Source: Gliomastix tumulicola
Taxonomy: Eukaryota; Ascomycota; Sordariomycetes; Hypocreales; Bionectriaceae
Assembly (NCBI GenBank): GCA_001599755.1
Contig: BCHX01000006.1
Span: forward strand, 1,537,336 to 1,601,335
Length of the DNA stretch: 64,000 bases
Direction: 5' to 3'
Each line of letters opens with the position of its first letter. The first letter of the stretch is position 1. Positions 25,539 through 37,136 of the stretch are shown here, piece by piece. The notes below the pieces were generated by a model. It ran no database searches. It was not told where the DNA came from and saw only the letters and a list, made by a program, of their open reading frames with translations. The translations under genes were made by a program, and so were the position numbers.

Positions 25539-26908
25539 ATGGCTGCCACCGTCGCCCAGTCGCAGCAGCCGACGGGCCTCGCGCCCCCGAACAACGCGCC
25601 TCCTCCCACCCTCTCCAGCCACTCCCACCTCGCCCAGCAGGCGCAATCCTACAGCCACAACCAGAGTCACAATCAGAGTCACAATCAGAGTCACAATCAC
25701 AATCACAATCACAATCTCCAGCAGCAGCACAACGGCAATAGCGCCCCCTCCGGTCCGCTGCCGACGACCCGCCGCTTCCACCCCAACGACTTCAAGCTCG
25801 TCCGCACCCTCGGCACCGGCACGTTCGCGCGCGTCTGCCTCGTGTGCCCCAACGAAGCCAACACTTCCGACCAGCATCAGCAGCACCAACAGCACCAGCC
25901 ACCACCAACCCAGTTCTACGCCCTCAAGGTCCTCCGCAAGACAGAGGTCATCAAGCTCAAGCAGATCGACCACGTCCGCCACGAGCGCGCCATCCTCGCC
26001 GACGTCGCCGGCCACCCCTTCATCACCTCCCTGACCGCCTCCTTCTCCGACCGCGACTCGCTCTACATGCTTCTCGACTACGTGCCCGGCGGCGAGATCT
26101 TCTCGTACCTGCGCAAGCTGCGCCGCTTCGACGAGCCCACGGCCCGCTTCTACGCCGCCGAGATCGTGCTCGTCCTCGAGTACCTGCACGAGCACCAGGG
26201 CGGCGTCGCCTACCGGGACCTCAAGCCGGAGAATCTGCTGCTGGACGCCGACGGCCACATCAAGCTCGTCGACTTCGGCTTCGCCAAGAGGCTGGGCTAC
26301 CAGGGGGACAGGCCCGTCGAGACGTACACGCTGTGCGGGACGCCCGAGTACCTCGCGCCCGAGGTCATCCATAACAAGGGGCATACCGCCGCCGTGGACT
26401 GGTGGGCGCTGGGGATTCTTATTTATGAGTTCCTGACGGGCTACCCTCCCTTCTGGCACCAGAATCCTATGGAGATTTACAAGCAGTACGTTCCCCCCGT
26501 CTCTGTCTCTGTCTCTGTCTCTGTCTCTCTGTCTCTGTCTCTCTCTCCTCCCGAAATTTGTATCTAACACTTGACCCCAGAATCGTAGAGAAGCCCGTCC
26601 TCTTCCCCCACGAACCCCCCATCTCCGACCCGGCAAGGGACATCATCCGCTCCCTCTGCACCATCGACCGCTCCCGCCGCCTCGGCAACATCCGCGGCGG
26701 CGCCCGCCGCGTCAAGGACCACCCCTTCTTCCGCGGCGTCGACTGGGACGACGTCTACCACCGCCGCCGCAGGGGCCCCATCATCCCGCCCGTCCGCTAC
26801 CCGGGCGACGCCCAGTGCTTCGACAACTACCCCGAGGACGACGGGAGGCGGGACGAGTACACGGCTGATATGGCGCTCAAGTACGACCGGTTCTTCGAGG
26901 ACTTCTGA
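25539..26908 (+). CDS. pkaC2: cAMP-dependent protein kinase catalytic subunit (second-isoform type)
   Basis: AGC-family kinase, most like the second fungal PKA catalytic subunit. Two exons, 25539-26485 and 26581-26908, about 424 aa. The N-terminal 80 residues are low complexity with a His-Asn-Gln-Ser repeat. The kinase domain starts near residue 85. It has LGTGTFARV, Lys130 (YALK), YRDLKPEN (Asp227), VDFGFAK (Asp245), activation loop TYTLCGTPEYLAPE and the PKA-like GHTAAVDWWALGILIYE. The AGC tail ends in a FFEDF hydrophobic motif. Odd points: a roughly 20-residue Gln/His/Pro insert between strands beta2 and beta3, and YRD in place of HRD, which is normal for PKA. It could be another PKA-related AGC kinase; the C2 label is an inference from tail and length. 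The single intron holds a CTCTGT-type microsatellite. Confidence 0.88.
26498..26547. repeat. TCTCTG/CTCT low-complexity tract in a kinase intron
   Basis: Repeated (CTCTGT)n and CT units occupy most of the 95-nt intron of the PKA-type gene, next to the 3' splice site where they also act as pyrimidine tract. Confidence 0.8.
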
Positions 26909-27823
26909 TAACGGGGTGTGTGCGTGCGTGTGTGTTTGAATGATGTTCGGAGATAATATCCCGTTGGGATGGAGGGAGGGATGGAGGGATGTACGGCTTG
27001 GGAACACGGGTCATTGTCAAACTGGAGCAGGCGAACGGAGTCATTATCACGGGTTGGACTGGACTGGGCTGGGTTGGGCTGGATTGAACTGGAATAGCAT
27101 GGACGGGATGGCTTGGAGTCGTTTCTAGAGGGAAGAAAAGAGCTGCTCGGCCGGTCCGCGCTCGAGGATACCCATTGGGTATTAGCCCATTCTCTGCTGC
27201 TTCATTTGTATTTTTTCTACACGGCAAACGATAATAATGATGATGATAATGAGTTTCAATTCTTGGTAAAAATGTAACGCTGTGTGTGCCCTTTCTTTAA
27301 CAACCTCCACAGGGTGTCTGTCCTCTGATCCTCTGATCCCCTTCCTCCCTTTACAAATTCGAAATGTAGTAGAACCCGACGCTGCTGTGCTTCGACAGAG
27401 CTGCGACAATGTTCTCAAAACGTATAAACAGCCCAAGTCTCCCTCCCTCCCTCTCTCGCTCGTCGTCTTCGAACCGGGAGCCCGCTGCATGTAATATTCT
27501 CGACGACTGTATCTGCTGGTCCTAAAAGACGCTCTGAACAATATCTAATCGCTGTAGTATCATCATCATCATCAGAGTGCAGCAATCCCTCTATGTATGC
27601 CCCGCCAAAGAAGAAATCATGTCGCTGTAGGGATTTGTAACGGGGATGTCGTGATGAGTTCGTTCGTTCGTGGGCCATGTGGTCGATAGCCTCAGTGGGT
27701 GACGATGATGTCCGGCTCGTGTTTGTTATGGATGAGAGGTCGCGAGTGAAGAGGCTGGGAGGGATGTGTTGTCCTTCGCTCCGCGGTATATCTGAAGGAA
27801 GCAATGCAATGCAATCCCCCCCT
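26909..27823. other. convergent intergenic region
   Basis: About 0.9 kb between the 3' ends of the PKA-type kinase and the 5-phosphatase. No gene is seen. It carries imperfect GGACTG/GGGCTG/GGGTTG pentamer-like repeats at about 27056-27090 and AT-rich tracts that fit 3' ends. Confidence 0.55.
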
Positions 27824-29362
27824 TCACCTGGACCACGTCTGGGACAGCCACCACCAGCCCACGCCCAGGGCAATGGCCGCACCCAGCACCACGGCCCCCT
27901 CCTTGCTGCTCCAGAGGATGGTGCTCCAGCCGAGCAGCGTCTCCTTCCTGCGCGCCGCCTTCCTCCGCTCCCAGGCCTCGGGGTCGATCTCGACGGGCAG
28001 CCGCACACGCGGGTCGTCGCCCTCGAGGTTGCTCGTGATCTCGTCGGCGGGCAGCAGGGGCACCAGCGCGCGGAGGTACACGGGGCGGTGGTCGCTCGAC
28101 GCGAGCACCGGCAGCGCGTCGTAGGAGAGCACCTGGACCTTGGCGGCGGCGCGCTCTGGCGTGTCGAGGAACAGCACGCGGTCCGTCCAGCCGGGGTATC
28201 GGTGCGGCGCGAACGCCCACTTCACCTCGTCGTTCTTGCCGACCGTCACGTCGTACTTGTACGTCGGCGGGAAGCGCACCTCAGCCTCGCTCAGCCCGTG
28301 CAGCGTGCGGCCGGCCTTGCGCTCGCGCGTGAGCTGGTCCCGGTGCAGGAACTTGGAGTAGTGGTTCTCGGAGCCCTCCTCGACCGAGGGAAACGCGGTG
28401 CCGGGCGTCGGGGACGTGGTGGAGATGCGGTAGTTGAGGTCGCCGGCCACGAAGAGGTGTGCCGACGGCTTGAACACAGAGATGTCGTGCAGCTCCCTCT
28501 GCAGCCGCACGTGCTCCTCCTCGCTCGCAGCACCACCCAGCAAGCTCGTCTGCTCGTCGTCCTCGGCCGGCGTCCCGGATCCGCTCCGATGCCGCGCGAC
28601 CACCTCCTCGGGGTTCGCAAACGTCAGACCGCGCACAATGGCCGCCCAGTTCGCGTTCCGCCGCGCGAGATTCCACTCCATGGCCGCCAGATGCGTCGCC
28701 ACGAGCGTCACCTCCCCACGCTGCTCCTGCTGCTCCTGCTGCCCGTCCTTATTGTCCCCCTTGTTCCCACCCCCCCGGAACACGGCCCTCAGCCCAACCG
28801 CACCTTTATTCCCCATATCGGCCGCGCCAAACCCAACCTCGGCCTCCTGCACGTCCTCGAGCCGCTCCGGGTCCCGCGCGAACAGGATGATGGCCGTGTA
28901 CCCGACGTTGCCCGCCCGCACGAGGCTGTACGGCTTGTGCGGCTGCTCGCCCGCCGCCGTCGGCGTCACCGACACGACGCCGTCCTCGTACTGCACCGCC
29001 GCGAGGTTGAGCGCGTCCTCGAACTGCTGGATGTACGGGTTGAGGAAGTATCCGCCGATGAAGGAGTGGCCCATGGGCGCCACCTCCTGGAGGGAGCTGC
29101 AAAATCGGAGAGGAGCCACCCACCATGGTCAGCAAACACACGACTTCCCAAGAGCCAGAACAACAGGCAGGCGAGGACTGTCGAGGGGGAACGGGGACCC
29201 AACTCACAAGGCGACCAGGTCGGGCAGACCCGTGGCATTCTGACCGATGGCATCCTTCAGGTGGTGCGCAAACACGGGTATGCTGATCAGGTTCTTCGCG
29301 CAGTTGAACGTCAGAAAGAGGAGGTCGAGCGTCGAGGGCGCCATGTCTGCTTCTGCCGTCAT
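27824..29362 (-). CDS. INP54: tail-anchored inositol polyphosphate 5-phosphatase (Inp54-like)
   Basis: Removes the 5-phosphate from phosphoinositides, probably PI(4,5)P2, at the ER face. Two exons, 29362-29208 and 29096-27824, about 475 aa; the 111-nt intron splits a Phe codon in FSLQEV. Visible family motifs are FLTFNCAKN, SLQEV (Mg-binding Glu), MGNKGAV, VATHLAA, FVAGDLNYR, PPTYKY, YPGWTDRVL and SSDHRPV. The C-terminus has a single hydrophobic segment (about 450-470, EGAVVLGAAIALGVGWWWL) and a short polar end, the tail-anchor layout of yeast Inp54. A Gln/Glu/Gly-rich insert sits after the MGNKGAV motif. A second in-frame ATG 18 nt downstream is an alternative start. Confidence 0.93.
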
Positions 29363-31525
29363 CGGGAAGATCGTATGGGCGGGCAGAAAGGAGGCGGGGG
29401 GCGTTGTCGTGTGTCGTGTGTTGTGTGTTGTGTGTTGTTGTGTCTCTGGACGGTCGGACACGAAGGGGGGAGGAGGGCACGAGATCCGGTATTTGTTGTT
29501 TCCCTTATGGAGGCAACGTTAAGGCACGTTCAAGGTCTAGGCTGCGGTATGTGGGCGGGTTAAGGCAGGCGTGGCAGGTAAGGCCCAGGTAAGGCCCAGG
29601 TAGTTTAGGTGGGAGTGGTGTGGCGCCTTCTTCTAGACTCGGGGCAGTTGACAGGGGGTCTTCGGCAGGTGAGTGAGATGTGCTACGGACGGAGATCAAT
29701 GCGGGTCTAGGCCTTCAGGGCTGGCTGGCTTTGTCAACAAGGAGCTGCCAGAGAGATAATAGAGTGTGTGTGGAAATCGATGCAGACTCCTGGTCTCCTC
29801 CTGGTCGCTGGCATCTTCTTATATCCCCCAGCAAGAACAGAGCTGGTGGCAGGCAGGCAGCCTTCCAGCGTGATCAACAAGGTGCTAGCTACTTACTCAG
29901 TAGGCAAGAGGGATGTCACTGCATCATCGGGCTGTAATCATGTGCTGCAAAAATGTATAAACTTCCAGTCATTCTCCCCGGCTACGCTCCCTGCGCCTCC
30001 TTCGGCGACTCGATACGGGCCTGCGCCTGGCTCAGGGCGGGGTCTTTTCACTGATTACCGTATGCACGGGTGCACATACGCTCATGCCTGTCTTCACAGC
30101 CGACATCACGACTGGCATTTATCGGGCGAAAGCTCACGTGGTCGAAGCGCCACCGCAAAGCTCAAGCTCATATAGTTAAAGAAGAGAATGAATTTATGCT
30201 AATCGTGCCTGAACGCTACATGGCCCGGGCAGTGTCAAGTCTGGTCTGCGTCCTCCATCCCCATGTCCATGACCTTGCACTACCAAGTCCTGTCCCTCCA
30301 TGTACTAGAGGTCCCGTGTATTGCCTCCAGGACGCGCGAAGATAAGAGGCCAAGAGGTATGCTCAGACCAAAGTATAGTCCGGCAGTCCCCCTCATCCAC
30401 CTCGTTGAGATGGTGGAACTCCTATCGACCAAGCCATCCGTAAGCTTCCAGATAAGTGTCTTGTCGTTGGTTTGAAGCTTATGAAAACGGTTGGCTGGTC
30501 GAAGCTGCCTTGTTCATCAATCAAAGTCGACGGCCACCCCCATATCCCTGCAAGGCTGAAAGGCTCAACGCTTCGGGAAAGGTGTATGCTTGTGCGGGCG
30601 GTAATCTCCTCCTCCCGACTTACTTCCCCAGACGCCGGAGCCGTCGGGGGCAAGTGATTATCGGGGACTTTGAAGCAAGACAAAAGGCGAAAAGAAAAAT
30701 AAGAAAACGATGCTGAAACATGAAAGAATAGGAAATCAAGGAAGCTCTGCCGAAAGGGACGCAGCTATACCGCATCGACTGCAGACCGGAACCCAAGAGA
30801 TGTTGGCGAATGCTCAGGATCAAGTCTGTGTGTGACTAGCACCACGGAAACGGGCACGTTCGGAAGCCGTAGATGTCATCAGTCTAGTTGCAGACCCCCA
30901 GACATTGGCGCTGATACGAGAAAAGCACCGGACGTGCCGTTCAGATGATGCCCCAGATGACAGACCAGCAGTGTTGAGGCACGTCCCCGAAGGTCCATGC
31001 CTGTTCAACCCCACCGGATGCCATCAAAGGTAATCCGAGCCATGCGTTAAGTCGTGATAAAGAACCGGAAATGCGTCGAAGAACAAGATAAAGCCAATGC
31101 GAAAAATGAAAACCTTGGGGGACGGGGGTCGTTTGTGCAGGACGAGGGCTATCGACGACAGCGGGCCGAGGATTCCCAGAGTATCTGGTCCGGTGCAACC
31201 ACTGTTTCTAGGCGTCGACATAGGGATGCTGCTCTCATCTCCACGACCCCGTTTCGTCCAATTTCATTGTCCCAAGGTTGTAAAAGGGAAGGGGGGGAAA
31301 GGTATGGCGGGCTGGTTCACACATCATTTGACGGGACGGTAGCTACCAGGAGCATATCCCGCACTCTTTGATGCTGAGCGAAGCCTGTTCATTGTCCACT
31401 GAGTCAGCCATACTTGTCAGCAAAATTTCCCTTCGGCCTGGCGGTATGAAGCACACGAAACGCGCGAAGGAAAATGAATTCCTCACAAGGAATGGACAAC
31501 GGGCTGGGCTTCTAAAAAAACACAC
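29363..31525. other. intergenic region between 5-phosphatase promoter and CK1 3' end
   Basis: About 2.2 kb holding the 5-phosphatase promoter on the left and the 3' untranslated region of the casein kinase on the right. No gene is seen. A 12-nt motif AAGGCCCAGGTA is repeated in tandem near 29579-29602, and GTGTTGTG units occur in the 5-phosphatase leader near 29406-29440. Confidence 0.5.
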
Positions 31526-32822
31526 TCACATCCTGTCGCTTCCTCCAATGGCGCGGTTGGTGTCGGGGGTGTCCACACCAGCGCCAGTTCCGCGCTCAAG
31601 CATCTTACGACGGGAGCTGGGAATAGCAGCAGGCTTGGCAGCGGACTGGCCGGCAGCGTTGCGGGAAGCACGCGCCTTCTCATCATCCTCAGGGTTGGCC
31701 TGAACAGCAGCCTGGGCAATAGCCTGGGCGTTCTTCTGGTACTTGTAGACAGTCCAGTCAAAGACGTAGTCGTACTGGAAACCCTCACGGACAAAGAGAT
31801 CACGGAAGATCTTGCGGAGGTAGCTGTAGTCGGGCTTGTCGTCGAAGCGGAGGGAGCGAGTGTAGTTCAGATAGATGGCAAACTCGTTGGGAAAGCCACG
31901 GCAAAGAACCTCAGTCGGGGTGGTCATCTTCTTCTCCATGATGCGGTCGTATTTCTGCTTCTTGGTGGCCGCCTTGAGTCCCTGCCAGGGGAGCGAGCCA
32001 CGGCAGAAGTAGAGCATGACGTAGCCGAGAGACTCCATGTCATCACGGCGAGACTGCTCGACACCAAGATGGGTGTTGATGGAGGCATAACGAGCGGTAC
32101 CCGTCAGGTTCTTGTTCTCTCTGTAGGGGATGTGGAAGTGCGTCTTGGGGTCGCGGTACTTCTTGGCGAGACCGAAGTCGATGACGTTGACCTGGTTACC
32201 GCGCTTGCCGATGCCCATGAGGAAGTTGTCGGGCTTGATATCTCGGTGGATGAACGACTTGGCGTGGATGTACTCGATGCGAGAGATGAGCTGGTCGGCA
32301 AGGAGCAAGACCGTCTTCAGCGAGAACTTGCGGTTGCAGAAGTTGAAGAGATCCTCCAAGCTGGGACCGAGAAGGTCCAGGACCATGGCATTGTAGTCAC
32401 ACTCGGTACCGAACCAACGGACAAAGGGGATACCGACACCACCAGCGAGGGACTTGTAGACACGGGCCTCGTACTCGAGCTGGGGATGCTTGGCCTTGAC
32501 GGACTCAAGCTTGATGGCAATCTCCTCGCCAGAGATGATGTTGGTGCCGAGGTAGATATCACCGAAGGAGCCGGAACCGATCTTGCGACCGATGCGGTAC
32601 TTGTTACCGACGCGGAGATCCTAAAGTAGGTTGTCAGCTTATTTATGCCTTTTTGTTGAGCTTCACCGATGGCCGCCGGCCACTATCGAGCGTCTGCAAT
32701 CTGCAGCATCCCTCCAGAGCACAGGGAGCTTCGAAAGCAGATGGGGATTTCATCCTCGCTTGATAGTGAAACCGACGGGCCGACGCGTTGTCGCTAAGGG
32801 GCTCGCGTACCATGGTGGTCAT
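31526..32822 (-). CDS. hhp1: casein kinase 1 (Hhp1/CkiA type)
   Basis: Essential CK1-family kinase; in fungi it acts in circadian clock control (FRQ phosphorylation in Neurospora), DNA repair and growth. Coding exons are 32822-32811 (only MTTM) and 32620-31526, about 368 aa, joined over a 190-nt intron. The first exon matches the MTTM-DLRVGNKYRIG start I know from Neurospora-type CK1 proteins. The sequence shows IGSGSFGDIY, Lys41 (IAIK), HRDIKPDNF (Asp131), VIDFGLAKKY (Asp152), and the CK1 signature LTGTARYASINTHLG in place of APE. The KKXK-type motif region TKKQKYDRI is present, and the tail ends VDTPDTNRAIGGSDRM. The stop overlaps a perfect GTGAGT donor, so a spliced alternative C-terminus is possible. 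Minus-strand signals also support an intron in the leader. Confidence 0.95.
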
Positions 32823-32849
32823 CTTGACTTGTTTGTTCGGGTGCCTGTT

Positions 32850-33301
32850 CTGCAAAGAACGGCAAACACAAATGAGTCGGGTAGGTTGTTTTGTTGATGG
32901 GTAACCTGAATAATCACGTGATGTCAGTCAGAGATTCTAACTCAAGCAGGTCTCGAGCATGTCTTGTGGATGATCTGAATTTGTAGGCATTCCGGTGTGA
33001 GGAAACCCTGTGTGGCGGGACACAGACGGCTGGGTAGCATCGTGATCACAGCCCGATGAGAGCCCAGCAGCCCCTTGTTGCCCGATAACGCCTAGACGTG
33101 CCATGCTGGATCCAGCGGGACAGCCAGGAGCTGCCATGGCAGCACAAAGGGGCCCGAACGTGATGCTAAGCCTCCCAAGGGAGGAGCAGTGGAAAGGAAT
33201 GCAGGGCAGCTTTGTGCAGCTTGATTTGCTTCGAGATCCAGGTACCCAAGAGCCATCTGAGGAATGTGGACGAGAGGTTTATTTCTCGAGTGGGAGCTTA
33301 C
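32850..33301 (-). other. probable 5' UTR intron of casein kinase 1
   Basis: Reading the minus strand, a pyrimidine-rich leader ends CTTCAAG followed by GTAAGC (donor at 33301). TTCTTTGCAG ends at 32850, followed by 27 nt of leader and the CK1 ATG at 32822. This gives a 452-nt leader intron. It is inferred from splice signals only. Confidence 0.6.
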
Positions 33302-34663
33302 CTTGAAGGTTTTGACGATACTCCTCGAGGGGGGGATCGAACGGTGGCGGCCGAGATACGTAATCGGTCGGCCAGTATGGGGAATCGGCGATGGATGCTG
33401 GCGAAGTGTGCAAAAAAGGCCCGACCGGTGATCAATCAGGCACACACGGAAGCAGTGGCAGGGTGCTCGACTGCGGAAGACAGGAAAAAAAGAAAACGGA
33501 CTACACGGAGTAGAGGGGAAAGGAGGAAGAAAGAAGGGAGAAACGCAAGACGACGCTTTGGGGGCAAGGTTTTAAGAAGGAAGTGGTTAGGTTAGCAGCG
33601 GGCGGGAGGATGTTGAGGGAAGAAGTGGAAGTGTGTGTGTGCGGGTGGTGGTGAATGGGAGAAGGCGTGAAATGCCCGGGAAGGGGGGACGAAGGAAAGA
33701 GTCAAGGGGGGCCGGAGCGACCTGGAAGCCAGCTAAAGAGTGGAGCCGGGCACTCGCAGCGTTGAGGCAGGGAGGCAAAAAGGGCGGCGGACAGGGCAGG
33801 TGATGCGAGGGAGGGGCATGGACCGAAGGGCGCGAACCAGGTGCAGGACTTAGAACTGTGCAGATGAGACGGGGCCCTCCCAAGCGGCTCTGCCAGTGGT
33901 CGGCTTGCTGCTGTACACCCACTGTACCTCGCGGGCACGGGCACCTCCGGGGGATGCCTAGGGCGAGGTCGAGGCCCTATAGCGAGTCGAGCCTTAGGCG
34001 GCCACCCGCTGTAAATTCGCTGGAAGTCTTAGGGCCTCTCGCTCTCCACTACTGTTTCATGAGCGACCTCACCGCTACCTGACATGACTAGGTCGTCGTC
34101 GTCGTCGGGTGCTGGCGGTGAACAGCTCAGGATGTACCATCACCGCCGCCATCAACATTTATCCGGCTAATCTGGCTGCAAGTCAAGCGCTCACTGCTAC
34201 GCTGTCACCCTTCTGCCTTATTTGTCCGAGCAGTACCGCGTTGTCCGCCAAGGCAGCATCCAAGGTGACCCAACGTCTGGCAGGCTTCATCGAACTGACC
34301 TCGGTGGGGGCAAAAACGAGCGGCGTACCTCGCAGGTACCGAATGCCAGCCCGAGCAGCGTACCTAGACCCTGCGAGTACCATTGAAATTCTAGGGAGGC
34401 TGGGGTGGTGGGCTTTTTCTGCTGGCCAGTTGGAATGAGCTAATAATACATTTCACCATAAACTGACACCCGCCCAGCTCCATCCCCCCCATCTCTGCCC
34501 AACCTGCAGGCCTACGCGCGCGCTGGGCACACACAAGCGAACCACCGTCAGCAACGTCGGTGGCAGACTTGCCAGATTGAGCTGATGCCATGATTGCACG
34601 TTATCCATTTCATCCGGAAGGCGTGTCACCTTGCCCCAACCCATCATCAGGAGGTGTGCCACA

Positions 34664-34693
34664 GACTGACTGACTGACTGACTGACTGACTGA
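34664..34693. repeat. (GACT)n tetranucleotide repeat
   Basis: About seven tandem GACT units in intergenic DNA. Confidence 0.9.
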
Positions 34694-35185
34694 TGTGTGC
34701 CCTTCCTCCTTTCACTGGCCAGAGGCTTTGAATCACAGGTAATCATGACCAAAGGGCAGACTGGAGTTCAGGCCACACGAGAACCCGTGCATGGATAAGG
34801 AGAGGCAAATGGGGCGCCCTCAGCCGTGAGCGAATCCAGCGTCCCATCTCCGCCAAGACCAACGCAGAAGCTCAGGACGCCTTCTCGCTCCAGCAGGAAG
34901 CGGTTACAGGCGCTCAGTGACCCGTGAGCCCTTTAAAGGAGCCAGCCAGCGCACCCAGCCAGACAAGAACAGCGCGCGCGCGCAGAGAGGACAGGCCTGA
35001 TGGGAGTCTGACGCCGGGCTCGGCGCGCCTGGGCGGGGAATTAAAACCGCCAGCGACCCACCGGCGCTGAGCCTGACAAGCAACAAGCACGCCTGACTGG
35101 TTTGACATGGAGAATTTTAAGACACCGCCTCGGTCTCCAGCAGGATGCTGATCATCCACGGGCGATAAGACGACGGCGACGCGAG

Positions 35186-35188
<3 letters not shown>

Positions 35189-35257
<69 letters not shown>
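35189..35257. repeat. (AC)n microsatellite, about 34 copies
   Basis: An uninterrupted AC run of 69 nt, the longest perfect microsatellite in the window. The His-Thr and Cys-Val open frames across it are artefacts of the repeat. Confidence 0.97.
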
Positions 35258-35259
<2 letters not shown>

Positions 35260-36948
35260 GTTGGAGGCCCAGCGGCGCCGCCCATGACAAATGCTCTGCT
35301 GTGCATGACATTCGGTGCTCCGCTCAGCCAGTCGAACGCAGATCCCGCCCATACAGAGCTCTCGTCTATCACGAAGGGAAGGCCCCCCCTTCGAGTTCGA
35401 GTCAAGGGACCGAGGCCATGCATAACGCTCACTCCGTCCTCATACCGGGAGGGCTCGCTGCGGCATGCCATGGCCATGGCCAGACCCGAACAAGTCCTCC
35501 CTCCAGACTTCCCGCTCGTGGACCTTCGAAGCCTCCTAGTGCTTCTTCGTCCCGCCGATCGGATCGGGGAGAGGGGGGGCCCTTTTCGCTTCTAGGCGCA
35601 ATCCCATCAAGCACCCCATTATTGGCACCTTTGTGCGCGCGCGTTAACCTCTACGGGCGCGCCTTTTACATGTGTGAGGCAATCCGTCATCAGCAGCTCC
35701 CAGCAGCCCGTGGCGGTCATCACGAGACACCAGCCTGCAGCCCTCCTCGCCATCCCCCTCAATCCTTAGCTTACCTAAGTCCCCAGCACCGACCAACCGC
35801 AACGCGTCTGCACAAAGACAAGAAGCAAGGAAGGGGCGAAAACGAGTCTTAGGAGGGGGGTGGGTGTGTGCGTGAGATGATGGGGTGGTTCTGTCTCATC
35901 AAAGGGAAATAAATCCCCCCCCCCCAATTACCGTTCAATACGCATGGATGTAACTTTATCACCCACAGCAGCATGAATGCTCGGGGGTTTGTAGAGTTGC
36001 ATACAGTAGCATGACGCCGTCCGCTCCTAGGCCGGTCTTGGCAGTGGTGAGGCTTTCACCCTCTTCCTCCTTTTTTTTTTTATAACTCATTTCGCATTCA
36101 TCACGGCACGCTTGGACACCGAGACAGTAAACGTCCTGTGCTCCCCGGCGCGCTGTTTCACTGACCGACATTTCGTAAATGCATCACGCGCCGCCGCCGC
36201 CCCCCCTTCCAAATCTCGGCGGAGTAAGATCCGGTGGCAACCAGCCCCCCCCTCTCTCTCCCCCCTCATATGCAGTTATGTCCCTATCGCCCGTGCCCTG
36301 CATGATATGATAGCGATATACGACAAGACCAGTCGACAGAAAAAAAAGACCCGGAAAACCTGTCAAGGGCGCTCACATGACTTGACAGCCTGTCCTCCTC
36401 GCACGACAGACGGGAAGGGAAGAAAGAAAGAACACAGCAGGAGTTCTCCGAGGGTCCAGAGTGTCGTCCACAGAAAAGTGCAGATCGTTGCGTCTAGACC
36501 CGGACCAGGCGAGTGGTCTCGGCATGCTGATCCCTTAACTAGGGTTGCACCTCCTCCAGGCATTGTCTGACCGTCTGTATGAGACAGGAAATACGAGCCC
36601 GTCCGAGGTGACAGGTAACAAATCGGGCCCCTTCTTACATGTCGGGTCGTTCCGGTGCTAGTTATCGTGCAGATGATTAGTACGGCTCTTGGTGAGATTG
36701 TGTGAACCCCAGCTGTAGCTGTTGTTTAATGTTATGCCTAGCATTGCGGATACACGAGTGACTCCCTGCCTGCTCGGGGCTGTCGTCAATGGATGACTAC
36801 GCGTGTCAACGTTCAGGCCAACGCACCCTGGATGTCCATGATCGCGAAATGTGATGTGTCAAACAGACGCCCGTTCATTAGACAGGGCTCACTTAGCTAC
36901 CTAAACGGATGTCCATCCAGTACATTCTATCGGCATCTATATCCCAAC

Positions 36949-36968
36949 GCTCGCTCGCTCGCTCGCTC
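36949..36968. repeat. (CGCT)n tetranucleotide repeat
   Basis: Five tandem CGCT units in the 3' flank of the proline-rich gene. Confidence 0.85.
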
Positions 36969-37136
36969 AAATCAGACATGCTCCCGTGTGACGAAACATC
37001 GCTGAGGGAAACACAAACAGCCAATCTAAATGGCATACTATAGTACAGTTTAACCAATTATTGCCTCTACCAGTCCATAGAAACATATCTATATTTTAAG
37101 ACGGTCCTGCCCTCCTCCATGTATACATTTCCCCCT

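Larger units (their letters stand above)
33302..37136. other. intergenic region upstream of casein kinase 1
   Basis: About 3.8 kb. The left 250 bp read, on the minus strand, as a pyrimidine-rich CK1 leader. The remainder shows no gene on either strand. It carries an ACTG tetranucleotide run, a long (AC)n microsatellite, a poly-C run near 35917 and a CGCT run. The right end is the 3' flank of the proline-rich gene. Confidence 0.5.

Noticed and set aside
25476..26636. 386-codon minus-strand frame
   Set aside because: Antisense to the PKA-type kinase and crosses its intron repeat; Val/Glu/Gly-rich shadow composition.
27677..29563. 628-codon open frame on the plus strand
   Set aside because: It lies antisense to the 5-phosphatase exons. 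Its Arg/His/Leu/Val-rich composition is what GC-rich codons give when read on the opposite strand, and it has no recognisable motif.
33320..33350. GTTCGATCC string on the minus strand resembling a tRNA B box
   Set aside because: No acceptor, D or anticodon arms can be folded around it.
35102..35352. Thr-His and Cys-Val repeat open frames on both strands
   Set aside because: They are created by the AC microsatellite having no stop codons in several frames.
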